DNA of 64,000 bases from Dehalococcoidia bacterium (GCA_028279505.1 JANQNP010000022.1:1-64000); one strand, 5' to 3'. Positions 1 to 8,486 are shown, counted from the stretch's first letter. Numbers and translations are program-made. The notes: generated by a model from the letters alone, not told the origin.

Positions 1-134
1 CAGAACCGAGGCGTGCGCGCCGACGTCTGCGTCGCAACCAGTGGCACGCCCAGCCCGCGCAGCAGCAGCGCCGTCCCGCCGAGCACGCCCACCGCCACCG
101 CGATCTGCGGCAACACCTCCGGATCGCAGTTCAC
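1..134 (-). CDS. Membrane protein, N-terminal fragment
   Basis: The reading frame starts at a GTG (134 to 132) preceded four bases upstream by GAGGGGG, a good Shine-Dalgarno site, and runs off the left edge of the window. The visible 44 residues have a short polar start (NCDPEV) followed by a hydrophobic stretch of about 22 residues rich in Val, Leu, Gly and Ala, which looks like a membrane segment or uncleaved signal anchor. No stop occurs in the visible part. The family cannot be named from this fragment. It lies downstream of the small zinc-ribbon gene on the same strand with an 84-base gap, so the two may be co-transcribed. Confidence 0.5.
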   Translation of the reverse strand, partial: MNCDPEVLPQIAVAVGVLGGTALLLRGLGVPLVATQTSARTPRF

Positions 135-218
135 CGCGCCCCCTCGGCTCCCCAGCGCCCGCGCGGGCGCCGCCGCCCGGAGCTTACGCGACGACTGGTC
201 GTCACCCCCGACGGGCGG

Positions 219-395
219 CTAACTCACCTGCCGCCAGCGCGTCCCCTCCCGCGCCTGCCGCAGGTCCGCCGGCGGCCGAGCCGGCTTCGTCGAATAGAAC
301 ACTGTCCCGCAGTTCACGCAGAACACGCCGTCCTCATGCCCGCGCAGCGCCCCGGTCTCGCAGCGCGGACACGGGTCAGAGGCAATCCGTGCCAC
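219..395 (-). CDS. Small zinc-ribbon protein (58 aa)
   Basis: A 58-residue protein with two CxxC knuckles, Cys9/Cys12 and Cys26/Cys29, separated by 13 residues, which is the layout of a treble-clef or zinc-ribbon domain binding one zinc ion. The C-terminal half is basic and Pro/Arg rich. I chose the GTG at 395 because AGGAGGG sits five bases upstream; a longer in-frame ATG at 632 would add residues with no coding character and no ribosome site. A LexA-like palindrome lies 59-72 bases upstream of the start, between candidate -35 (TTACGA) and -10 (TACCCT) elements, so the gene may be damage-inducible. Its biochemical role is unknown; such ribbons usually mediate protein or nucleic-acid contacts. 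Confidence 0.6.
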   Translation of the reverse strand: MARIASDPCPRCETGALRGHEDGVFCVNCGTVFYSTKPARPPADLRQAREGTRWRQVS

Positions 396-453
396 GAACC
401 CTCCTCGATCGACCGCCAACCTCGGAAGCGGGCCGGCGGAACCGAAGGGTACG

Positions 454-467
454 CGAACGTATGTTCG
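454..467. promoter_or_regulatory. LexA/DinR-type SOS box
   Basis: CGAACGTATGTTCG has perfect 5-bp arms (CGAAC/GTTCG) around a GTAT core and fits the Gram-positive SOS consensus CGAACRNRYGTTYG at every position. It lies in the 294-base gap between the minus-strand zinc-ribbon gene and the plus-strand subtilase. The rest of that gap shows no other gene. On the minus strand the box would fall in the spacer of a weak promoter (TTACGA, 17 bases, TACCCT), a position suited to repression. The match is seen directly; binding by LexA is inferred. Confidence 0.55.
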
Positions 468-656
468 ATCGTAAGCACAAACGCATGCCGCACGCAGCGA
501 TTCGGTAGTAGCCGCACACGCAGCCGTGAGATCGCACAGCCCCAAGTGAGTTTTCTGGCTCTGTCTGACGTTCTTATGACTCGTAAACGTCTGGTCGCCT
601 ACAACTGATGTCGCCGCGTCCGTCAGACACACGTGCTCTTAGGGTGCGGTTGTCAG

Positions 657-662
657 TATATT
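657..662 (+). promoter_or_regulatory. Candidate -10 element of subtilase gene
   Basis: TATATT stands out in GC-rich surroundings 27 bases upstream of the chosen ATG at 690. No convincing -35 hexamer is visible 16-18 bases upstream, so the promoter call is weak. Confidence 0.3.
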
Positions 663-689
663 GCCGGCGCGATCAGGCGGGGGACAGCA

Positions 690-3600
690 ATGCACCGGAC
701 CAGGGTCAGCTCGAATCGGAATGGCGCACGCCTCGGAAGGGCCTGGCGCCTCGTCACGGTGGGGGTCGTCTTTGCCCTCGCGGTGGCGCTCATCGGCCAG
801 GCCAGCGCGCCTGTCGCCCAAGCGCAAACGCGGGAGGTGGCAGCGCCAAGGGGCGAGGCGCAGGCCGGCGATGTGGTCCCCGGTCAATACGCGCTCAGGC
901 TCGCAGACCCCGCCGATCGAGCGGCGGCGATCGCCCGACTCCCATCGGGCTTCCAGGTGGTGCGTGACCTCGAAAGTCTCGGCTGGCTTGTCGTCGAGGA
1001 CCTGGGGCACAGCACAGCGACCTCAGTGCAACACGCCCAGACGAGACTAGCCGCGGTCGACGGAGTCGCAGACGTCGAGCCGATCGTCATCTATCGGACA
1101 AGTGGGCTCTCGCACTCGCCCGAGCAGTCCGGTGGGCACGTCGTTGCGGCCGAGGCATCGAATGACCCACTGATCTGGCAGCAGTGGGGGAACTACAGCG
1201 TCAACGCGACCGACGCGTGGGAAATCACGCAAGGAGCGGGCGTCATCGTTGCCGTAATCGATACCGGTGTCGACCCGACTCACGAAGACCTGGCCGCGAA
1301 CCTCCTCCCGGGCTTCGACTACGTTGACGACGATGCCGATCCGACGGATGAAGACGGCCATGGAACACATGTCGCTGGGACGGTGGCGGCGGTCCGAAAC
1401 AACGCTCTTGGCGGAGCGGGGGTAGCTCCGCAGGCGAGCATCCTCCCGGTCCGCGTGTTGGGCCCGGGCGGAGGTTTCGGCGGCGACGTCGCCGCCGGGA
1501 TCGAGTTCGCAGTGAACAACGGCGCCGACGTGATCAACCTGAGCCTCGGCAGCCCGTCGATTGACCCGCTCATTCAGTCTGCAGTCGCTTTCGCGATCGC
1601 GAACGATGTTGTCGTCGTCGCCACCGCAGGGAATCTTGGCCTCGCGCAACTGCGTTACCCAGCAAACTATCCCGGGGTGATTGGTGTCGGTGCACTAACC
1701 CCCGGAGGGAGCGTTGCAGGGTTTTCAAACACTGGCACGCATGTAGACGTCGTAGCCCCCGGCGTCAGCATCTGGTCGGCCGCACCGTCGGCGGTGCTCG
1801 GCGTCGACTACAGGCAGATTGACGGGACGTCGATGGCGTCACCACATGTCGCCGGTATCGCGGCGCTCTTGAGGGCATCGAATCCAGGGTTCTCTCAGGC
1901 GCAGGTCGCTGCACGCATCGCTGACACCTCGATCGACATAGGCGCCCCGGGCCTAGACACATCGTCAGGCAGCGGCCGAGTTGACGCGTATCGCGCCCTC
2001 ACCAATGGAGACGACCCGGAAGGTGACTTCTTCGAGATCGAGATCGCCCACACCTACGTCGCGGATCTCCAGGTCAATGTCCTCCGAGTGGGACAACCTG
2101 AGCGTGTGCTATTCATGCCCAACGCGTTCCCGTATGGGCAGGACGATGACATACGGGTGCGCTACTCATTGCCCGATCAGGGTCTCGACGCGGTACCGGG
2201 CTCGTGGTTCCTGGGTGCGTTAGACGTCTTCCCGGCCCTTGACTCCGGCGCGATCGTCGGGTTCCGAGTCCACAGTAGCGGGGTGGACTACTCCTATCCC
2301 GGCAGCCCAGTCGCGATCGAGAACGATCCCGGATTGTTCACGATCGTCGGCGTCATCGTCGGGAACGCGGACGCTGATCTCTCGAGCCTTGAGGTCGATC
2401 CCGGTGTGCTCGATCCGTCGTTCGAAGCCGGCACGACAACGTATGTAGCCGAGGTCGGGAACGAGATTGCGTCGATAGATGTGACAGCGACGCTCTCTGA
2501 TCCGCTCGCTAGCCTTACGATCGGCGGCGGCGCCGGCGAGAGTGGCGTGGCCAAGGCGGTACCGCTCGCAGTTGGTGAGAACTCGATCGACATCGTCGTC
2601 ACAGCCGAGAATGGCGAAACGACGAAGACCTACGCGGTGACCGTCACCCGCGCGGCACCCGGTCCAAGCGACGACGCAACGCTGCTCAACCTCGAGGTGA
2701 GCGAAGGCACGTTGTCGCCCTCGTTCGACTCGGGCGTCAACGCCTACTCGGTTGACGTGCCGAACGCGATCGACTCGATCGACGTGACCGCCACGACAAA
2801 CGACGACGGCGCGACGCTCGAGGTCAATGGCAGTCCCGCAGCGAGCGGCGTCGCAGAGAACGTCCTGCTCTCGGTGGGACCGAACGCGATCGAGGTCGAC
2901 GTCACCGCCGAGGACGGCACGCCCCTGAGGTACACCGTGACGGTGACCAGGGCCGATCCGCCGGCTGCGGACGACGCGACGCTGGCTTCACTCACGCTGT
3001 CCGAGGGATCGCTGACTCCCGCGTTCGAACCTGGGACGACGGACTACACCGCTACTGTTGGCAACGCGGTCAGCTCGCTCGAGCTGACGGCGATGACCAA
3101 CGATGCGGACGCCGCCCTCCAGATCGACGGCAGCCCCGCTGACAGCGGCGTGGCGGAGACGATCGGGCTCACGGTCGGCGAGAACGTCATCCTGATCGAT
3201 GTGACCGCCGAGGATGGCACGACGACCGAGCGGTACACGGTCACGGTCACTCGCGAGGCGTTGTCCACGAACGCCGACTTATCCGCGCTCTCGATCTCGC
3301 CTGGGACGCTGAATCCAGGCTTCGATCCGGACACCGAAGACTACACGGTCTCGGTCGGGAACGAAGTCGACTCCATCGATGTCGCCGCTACGGTGAGTGA
3401 CGCCGACGGCGCCACGCTGACCGTCGACGGCAACCCCGCTGACAGCGGCGTGGCGGAGACCATCGGGTTAGCGGTTGGCGAGAACATCATCCCGGTGGAA
3501 GTGACCGCCGAGGATGGCTCGACGACGCGGACGTACACAGTCACCGTCACTCGCGCGGCGCCACCAGCGCCAGACGACGCGACGCTGAAGGAACTCTCGC

Positions 3601-4886
3601 TGTCGAGCGGCTCGCTGAACCCGGCGTTCGCGCCCGGGACCACCGAGTACACGGCGAACGTCTCGAACGGCGTTACGTCGGTGAGCGTCACTGCGACGCC
3701 GACCAACTCGTTGGCGAGCGTCGCGATCGACCCGGCTTCGCCGGTCGCACTGGCGGTGGGCGCGAACCTCATCGAGGTGGAAGTCACATCCGAGGACACC
3801 ACGGTGGTGGAGGTCTACACCATCACCGTGACGCGCGCCGCGGCGCCACCCCCTCCACCTCCGGGCGGAGGAGGCGGCGGAGCCTCACAGACGGTCACGC
3901 CAACTCTCGAGGTCGTGAACGACGACGGTGGGTCCGCCTCCGTGGATGACTTCACGGTGCTGCTGAACGGAGAAGCGATCGAACTGGACGAGCCGGCAAC
4001 GGGAAGCTCGGGCCTGAACCGACTGACCGTCGACGGACCGGTGACCCTGTACGCCTTCACCTTCTCTGGTGACTGCGACAGCCAGGGCTTCTTCTCGCTG
4101 GCCTTCGGCGATGCGCTCGACTGTGACATCGAGGCGGACGACCTGCCGCTGACGGTGGTGCTGAGCGAAGCACTACCGGGCGCCGAGACGCTGATCGATG
4201 AGTCGCTCAGCTTCGCGCTCGACTCGTTCGTCGTGGACGGGGTGCGGTCGGTGCAGGCGTCGACGGCGGAGGAGAACCCGCTGCTGACCGTCACGGTGCC
4301 GCTGTCGGCGGTACCGGGTCAGAGCTCGGTCACCGTCTCGGTGGTCGAAGGCAACGCGGACGCCGCGCGGTTCAACCCGGCGGCGGGCACCGTCTTCATC
4401 GCCGGGATGGCGTACGACATCCAGATCCTGGATACGAACGGCGACCCGATCGAGGACTTCGCGACACCCATCGAGCTGTCGTTCCTGCTCCCCGAGGGCG
4501 TCGACGCAAGCGCCGTCGCTGCCTACTTCTGGGACGAGGAGGCAGGCGCCTGGCGAGTCGAGTCCGGGACGGTTGTTGACGGGCGGTTCGTCGTCTCGAC
4601 CTCGCACCTCACCGTCTTCGCCCTCTTCGAGTTCGTCGACGGCGGCGGGGTCCGTGGCTCGCTGCCGGCCTCCGGTGTCTCGCTCCAGGCTGCCGAGGGC
4701 GGCACGATCTCCCAGTTCAGGCTCGCGACGGCGAGTCGGAACGTCAGCGCGGTCTTCATCTCGCATGAGGGCCGGTTGATCGGCTACCTCTTCGACGCAC
4801 CGTCGTTCGTCAACGCGGAGTTCCTCTCCGTCACGGGCGGGGTGTTGTCGCCGGGGCAGGGCCTCATGGTCGTGGTCGGCGGCTAG
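690..4886 (+). CDS. Secreted S8 subtilisin-like protease with cadherin-like repeats
   Basis: A 1398-residue extracellular serine endopeptidase. Residues 1-47 form a signal peptide (Arg-rich start, hydrophobic core, cleavage likely after VAQA). Residues about 60-135 resemble an inhibitor I9 propeptide. The S8 catalytic domain (about 165-435) shows all three signatures: Asp191 in VIDTGVD, His224 in DGHGTHVAG and Ser381 in GTSMASPHVAG. After an unassigned linker domain come five cadherin-like beta-sandwich repeats of about 98 residues, each ending in YxVTVTR, then a Pro6/Gly6 hinge and a C-terminal beta-rich region. I chose the ATG at 690, preceded by GGGGGA, rather than the GTG at 633, because only this start gives a normal signal peptide. 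The tail ends in a hydrophobic MVVVGG with no LPxTG sorting motif. A strong terminator follows. Confidence 0.92.
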   Translation: MHRTRVSSNRNGARLGRAWRLVTVGVVFALAVALIGQASAPVAQAQTREVAAPRGEAQAGDVVPGQYALRLADPADRAAAIARLPSGFQVVRDLESLGWLVVEDLGHSTATSVQHAQTRLAAVDGVADVEPIVIYRTSGLSHSPEQSGGHVVAAEASNDPLIWQQWGNYSVNATDAWEITQGAGVIVAVIDTGVDPTHEDLAANLLPGFDYVDDDADPTDEDGHGTHVAGTVAAVRNNALGGAGVAPQASILPVRVLGPGGGFGGDVAAGIEFAVNNGADVINLSLGSPSIDPLIQSAVAFAIANDVVVVATAGNLGLAQLRYPANYPGVIGVGALTPGGSVAGFSNTGTHVDVVAPGVSIWSAAPSAVLGVDYRQIDGTSMASPHVAGIAALLRASNPGFSQAQVAARIADTSIDIGAPGLDTSSGSGRVDAYRALTNGDDPEGDFFEIEIAHTYVADLQVNVLRVGQPERVLFMPNAFPYGQDDDIRVRYSLPDQGLDAVPGSWFLGALDVFPALDSGAIVGFRVHSSGVDYSYPGSPVAIENDPGLFTIVGVIVGNADADLSSLEVDPGVLDPSFEAGTTTYVAEVGNEIASIDVTATLSDPLASLTIGGGAGESGVAKAVPLAVGENSIDIVVTAENGETTKTYAVTVTRAAPGPSDDATLLNLEVSEGTLSPSFDSGVNAYSVDVPNAIDSIDVTATTNDDGATLEVNGSPAASGVAENVLLSVGPNAIEVDVTAEDGTPLRYTVTVTRADPPAADDATLASLTLSEGSLTPAFEPGTTDYTATVGNAVSSLELTAMTNDADAALQIDGSPADSGVAETIGLTVGENVILIDVTAEDGTTTERYTVTVTREALSTNADLSALSISPGTLNPGFDPDTEDYTVSVGNEVDSIDVAATVSDADGATLTVDGNPADSGVAETIGLAVGENIIPVEVTAEDGSTTRTYTVTVTRAAPPAPDDATLKELSLSSGSLNPAFAPGTTEYTANVSNGVTSVSVTATPTNSLASVAIDPASPVALAVGANLIEVEVTSEDTTVVEVYTITVTRAAAPPPPPPGGGGGGASQTVTPTLEVVNDDGGSASVDDFTVLLNGEAIELDEPATGSSGLNRLTVDGPVTLYAFTFSGDCDSQGFFSLAFGDALDCDIEADDLPLTVVLSEALPGAETLIDESLSFALDSFVVDGVRSVQASTAEENPLLTVTVPLSAVPGQSSVTVSVVEGNADAARFNPAAGTVFIAGMAYDIQILDTNGDPIEDFATPIELSFLLPEGVDASAVAAYFWDEEAGAWRVESGTVVDGRFVVSTSHLTVFALFEFVDGGGVRGSLPASGVSLQAAEGGTISQFRLATASRNVSAVFISHEGRLIGYLFDAPSFVNAEFLSVTGGVLSPGQGLMVVVGG
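2362..3842 (+). repeat. Five tandem cadherin-like beta-sandwich repeats
   Basis: Five protein repeats of about 95-100 residues inside the subtilase. Each begins with a D-A-x-L-x-x-L-like strand and L-x-P-x-F, contains Y-x-V near its middle, and ends with Y-x-V/I-T-V-T-R. The repeats have diverged in sequence but keep the pattern, as in the cadherin-like beta-sandwich family (PF12733 type). Repeats 3 and 4 share an identical short block (PADSGVAETIGL), which suggests the most recent duplication. They probably act as spacers or as adhesive modules at the cell surface. Confidence 0.8.
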
Positions 4887-4910
4887 CCGCCGTCCACTGC
4901 TCCCAGCTCG

Positions 4911-4940
4911 GAACGGGCGCCCCTCACCGGGCGCCCGTTC
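4911..4940 (+). terminator. Hairpin terminator after subtilase gene
   Basis: A perfect 12-bp inverted repeat, GAACGGGCGCCC and GGGCGCCCGTTC, with a six-base loop (CTCACC), 25 bases after the subtilase stop. There is no U-run, but the stem is very stable and lies between two same-strand genes. Confidence 0.75.
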
Positions 4941-5111
4941 TGCGTCCGAGGCCAATCCACCGCGCGGCGCTGCGGTGTGGTGATCGCTGCGCCGCGATCG
5001 GGTCGCTCGGGCCACCGTCCGAGGGCAAACCCGCAGCGTCCCCCCGCCGTCGAACCGCGATCATGGGTGTCCCGAGTCGCACACCACACGCACGACGGAC
5101 ACGACATCGCG

Positions 5112-5984
5112 ATGGCCGACCGCCGCTCGACACGCCCGCTTCGCCTCCTCGCAGTGATCGGGATGCTGCTCGCTGTCGCCGGGGTGCGCGACGCCAGTGC
5201 GGCGCTCACCGCGCCGGTGCACGTGATCGAAGTCGCGAGCGCGCCCCCGCCCGCGACGACGGCGCTCGTCGCACCCCTCGAGGGCAACACCATCGAGCAG
5301 GAGACCGACGCCGACCTCGATGAAGACGCCCTTGACGACGAGGCTGACGGTGCCGCCTCGGACGGGCTGGGTGAACCGCTGCTGGCCGGCGTGCCGCCGA
5401 CGATCGAGCGCTCGATCGTGCACGTGCAGACCGTGGACAGCGCGGGCTCCGGTTTCCTCATGGCCGGTGGGCGCGTGATGACGAACGCGCACGTGATCGG
5501 CGACGCGACGACCGCGACCGTCTGGTTCTCGAACGGTGCGCGACGCGAGAGCCGCCTCGTCGCGCTGGACGAGGCGCTAGACATCGCGGTCCTTCAGGTG
5601 CCGCGCACCCCCGTCAGCGCCGAGCCGCTCGAGTTCATCGATGAGGCGGAGTCAGCGGCCAGCGGGGCTCGGGTCTGGGCCTGGGGCTACCCGTTCGAGG
5701 CTGATGTGGTGGCGGCGGGATTCAGCCGGGCGCCGACGGTATCGGCCGGGATCGTCTCCGCGCTCCGGGTTCGCAACCGGGTCTCCTACATCCAAACCGA
5801 CGCCGCGGTGAACCCCGGGAGCAGCGGTGGCCCGCTCCTCGATGTCGCGGGCCGGGTGATCGGCGTGAACACGCTGGTGCTCACCCCCGGCGGCGAAGAC
5901 GCCGAGGGCTTGAACTTCGCCCTCGATGTCAGCGCGCACCTCGAGGCGTTACAAGCACTGCTCGAGACCCGGGCCCTGGACTAG
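5112..5984 (+). CDS. HtrA/trypsin-like secreted serine protease
   Basis: A 290-residue trypsin-fold protease. Residues 1-31 are a signal peptide (positive start, hydrophobic core, DASA cut site), followed by an acidic linker (about 65-85). The catalytic triad is His127 in TNAHV, Asp157 in LDIAVL and Ser238 in NPGSSGGPL, the HtrA/DegP arrangement, but no PDZ domain follows, so it is a short single-domain form. I chose the ATG at 5112 because it opens directly into the signal peptide; the longer GTG-initiated frame from 4977 adds Arg/Pro-rich residues with no coding look. The Shine-Dalgarno site is weak. It follows the subtilase behind a terminator, so it is probably a separate transcript. Likely role is extracytoplasmic protein quality control or processing. 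Confidence 0.88.
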   Translation: MADRRSTRPLRLLAVIGMLLAVAGVRDASAALTAPVHVIEVASAPPPATTALVAPLEGNTIEQETDADLDEDALDDEADGAASDGLGEPLLAGVPPTIERSIVHVQTVDSAGSGFLMAGGRVMTNAHVIGDATTATVWFSNGARRESRLVALDEALDIAVLQVPRTPVSAEPLEFIDEAESAASGARVWAWGYPFEADVVAAGFSRAPTVSAGIVSALRVRNRVSYIQTDAAVNPGSSGGPLLDVAGRVIGVNTLVLTPGGEDAEGLNFALDVSAHLEALQALLETRALD

Positions 5985-6014
5985 CAACCCACCCGGCGCG
6001 CCTCGGGACGCCGC

Positions 6015-7415
6015 CTAGCGGCGGTGCGGATCGATCAGCCGCTCCTGGCTGGCCGCCCGGATCGGGATCGCCAGCTCGAGGTCTTGGCGCCGGTACATGC
6101 AGACGCCCGTCGCGTCGTCGCAGACGAAGTAGAGCGCGTAGGCGCTCAGCGGGACCGGCTCGCCCGCGGCGTCCGATGGCGCGCGTACCTCGAACTCAAA
6201 CGACCGAGGTTCGTCGCTGATCTCCTCGGGCGGGAGGTCGACCTCGAAGAGCGGCTGCTCCAGCTCCCAGCCTGCCGGCGCGTCCACCCAGAGCTGGGTC
6301 GGGCCCATCTCGTTGTTCCAGTGGGCTCCCGCGGTCGCATCCGGCCGCAGCGTGACATGCACCCGCAACGGATCGCCGGGCACGGCGGCCGGCGGGATCG
6401 AGGTGGACTCGACGCTCACGAGGCCCTCGTCGTCACGGTCAATCCGGCCGTCCGGGTCAGGCGCGGTGACGGTGGCCGACGCGGCCTCGAAGGCGGCTGC
6501 GGGCTGGGCAAACTCAGCGCCGCCAGGCTCAACCGAGAGCTCGACCGGCTCCTCCCCACGCGCGCCGATCTCGTCGCGCGCGGTCGGAACCCAGTCGTAG
6601 AACGGGTACGGCTTGTCCAGCCGCGGGCCGTACTGCTGCAGGCGCCGCCGCCAGATGTAGTTGTTCGGACCGACGTCGAGCGCCGTCGCCCAGTGCTCCG
6701 CGGCCTGTGCGAAGTCGCCCGGCTGGCGGTGCTCCGAGTCGTACCGCATGCGGGCGATCACCCCCGCCGCGAAGTGCGCGCGGTCGCTCGGTTCGAGGGC
6801 GATCGCCGCCTCCGCGGCCGCCAGCGCCTCGTCGAGCTGCGACGCTTCACCCCACATCGCGAGCGACATCGCCCGGTCCAGCCACCCACCCGCGTCGGCA
6901 GGCGCCGCACCCGAGGTCTGCGGCCGCAGGTCGAGCGTCGGCGCCTCGCCGGAGGGCGGCGCGAAGTCCCGCTCGATGAAGTCGCGGGCGGCGGTGTCGA
7001 GGTCGTCGAGACGAGGGTGGATCATCCGCAGGACACCGTGCTCGTCGAGCAGGAACGTCCGAGGCACGGCGGTGAAGCCGAGGATGTTGAACGGCTCGAC
7101 CATCAGCGGCCAGTCGAGCTGCTTCCACTGCATGAACAGCCGCGCGCGATCGGGGTGCTGCTCGAGCACGATCCCGGCCGTCTGGAGCTGCCCTTTCTCA
7201 CGCCACTCGGTCGTCGAGTCGTGCCACCCGGGCACGTGCTTCCGGCAGCCTGCTCACCACGAGGCGAAGACGTGTAAGGCCAGCTTCTGCCCTCGGAAGT
7301 CGGCGACCGATCGAGGGCTCCCATCCTCGACAGCCGGGAGCACCAGATTGGGGAACGGCTGCCCCAGCTCGATTCGGGGCGCGTTCGCCGACGGCTCCTG
7401 CAGCGTGTCGGTCAT
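6015..7415 (-). CDS. Thioredoxin-fold selenoprotein (UxxC) with DsbD-like C-terminal domain
   Basis: The frame from ATG 7415 to the stop at 6015 is 466 residues with one in-frame TGA (7256-7254, codon 54). Around it the protein reads HVFASW-U-AGC-RKH, the thioredoxin/TlpA active-site context with the first cysteine of CxxC replaced by the TGA codon and Cys57 as partner. Downstream the fold continues with AVPRTFLLDEHG, the cis-Pro region. Residues about 165-265 are helical and TPR-like, and the C-terminal 120 residues resemble the DsbD N-terminal domain, with a Cys pair in CDDATGVC. A pipeline ignoring selenocysteine would start at the GTG 7235 and lose the active site. The gene starts 7 bases after the stop of the upstream paralogous-type selenoprotein. 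A 6-bp hairpin with a GU-containing loop follows the TGA. Likely a thiol-disulfide oxidoreductase; no signal peptide is visible. Confidence 0.8.
7220..7236 (-). promoter_or_regulatory. Bacterial SECIS-like hairpin, downstream selenoprotein
   Basis: On the minus strand CGTGCC and GGCACG form a perfect 6-bp stem around the five-base loop CGGGT. The stem begins 17 bases after the TGA and the loop is about 24-28 bases after it, within the 16-37 base window known for bacterial SECIS elements, and the loop carries the GU expected for SelB recognition. Seen in sequence; function inferred. Confidence 0.55.
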
Positions 7416-7422
7416 CGGTGGC

Positions 7423-8382
7423 TCAGCTACTCGGCCGCGGCCGGCGCTTTAGAGCGGCGGTCGGCACGTCCAGGTGCAGCGTCTTGGTCTGCGGCAGGAA
7501 ACACTCACGGTCGGTGCACGCCTGGTAGCTGACGGTGACGTCCAGCGGGATCGACTCAAGCTCGGGATCGCTGCGCTGCACCATCACGCCGATCCGGAGA
7601 TCGTCCTCGTAGATCCGGAAATCCTCGTCGATGCCCTCCACGCGGAACGGCCGGGTCTCCGGGTAGCGCGGCGCCTCGATACGAACGCCCTCGGGCCCGC
7701 TCACCTCGACGCGCGTCGGGATGTAGCCGTCCGGGATCGGCTCGCCATAGAGATGGAGTCCCTCGTCGACCTCGATGTCGACGTAGAGCATCGAGGTCTC
7801 CATGAAGACCATGCTCTCGCCCCCGAACGTCGCGCGGATCCGCACGCCGTCACCCTCGACGTCCGCCCGAGGGTGATTCGTGACCTCGAAGTCGATGCCG
7901 AAACCCTCGCGCAGCACGGTCGAGGCAGACGGGCGCGTCCGGTAGTGCTGGAAGAACAGCTTCTCCTCCACGCGACCGTCGGTGCCGAGCACATAGGTGC
8001 CTGGGAACGGGATGCCATACACCGGCTCGTCCGGCTGCACGAGCGTGTTCAGGATGCCGGTCGCCTCGATGACCCGATGCTCCGGGTCGGCCAACAGCGG
8101 GAACGTCACACCGAACTCGTCGGCGAACTCCCGCTGCTCATCGACTGGGTCATACGAGATGGCGAAGACCGCGATCCCCTGCCGGTCGAACTCCCCGAGG
8201 TGCTGCTGCAGCTGCACGAGCTGCGATCGGCAGAACGGTCACCACCGAACCGAGCGGTGGAACAGGACCAGCGCACGCCGGTTCCCGCGCGCCTGTTCGA
8301 GGTTGACCATCGCCCCGTTCTGGTCCGGCAACTCGATCGCTGGCAGGCGCTCGCCGATATCGGGGCCGGTCGGGAAGTCCAT
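7423..8382 (-). CDS. Peroxiredoxin/AhpC-like selenoprotein (UxxC) with DsbD-like C-terminal domain
   Basis: A 319-residue frame with one in-frame TGA (8241-8239, codon 48). It reads FHRSVRW-U-PFC-RSQL, the AhpC/TSA-redoxin active site with the peroxidatic-position cysteine replaced by the TGA codon and Cys51 as the resolving partner. Next come AVFAISYD and a redoxin-like FPLLADPEHRV segment, then a beta-rich C-terminal domain ending with YQACTDRECFLPQ, the signature of the DsbD N-terminal (DsbC-like) domain. The ATG at 8382 starts a good redoxin N-terminus; an in-frame ATG at 8478 sits 8 bases after a TAGGGT -10-like element and cannot be excluded, but the extra 32 codons have weak GC3. It is the first gene of a two-gene operon with a second selenoprotein. 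Likely reduces peroxides or disulfides. Confidence 0.8.
8208..8224 (-). promoter_or_regulatory. Bacterial SECIS-like hairpin, upstream selenoprotein
   Basis: On the minus strand GCAGCT and AGCTGC form a perfect 6-bp stem with the five-base loop CGTGC. The stem starts 14 bases after the TGA and the loop lies about 21-25 bases after it, and the loop contains GU. The geometry nearly matches the hairpin in the next gene, which supports both. Confidence 0.55.
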
Positions 8383-8486
8383 GCTGTCGGGGTATCGACC
8401 GGTCGGAGGCGTCTCAAGCGATGAGGCCACTCGCTGAAGTCCGTTCTTGGATCTGACGGGTTTCCGGCAGCTTACCATGCCCCGGT

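Noticed and set aside
6009..6023. CGCCGC-CTA-GCGGCG inverted repeat at the end of the second selenoprotein gene as a terminator
   Set aside because: The stem is short, has a three-base loop that includes the stop codon and no U-run; it may be chance in GC-rich DNA.
7254..8241. The two TGA codons as sequencing errors, nonsense mutations or UGA=Trp
   Set aside because: Both hit the same functional position in two different genes and each is followed by a similar hairpin; TGA also ends many other genes here, so it is not read as Trp.
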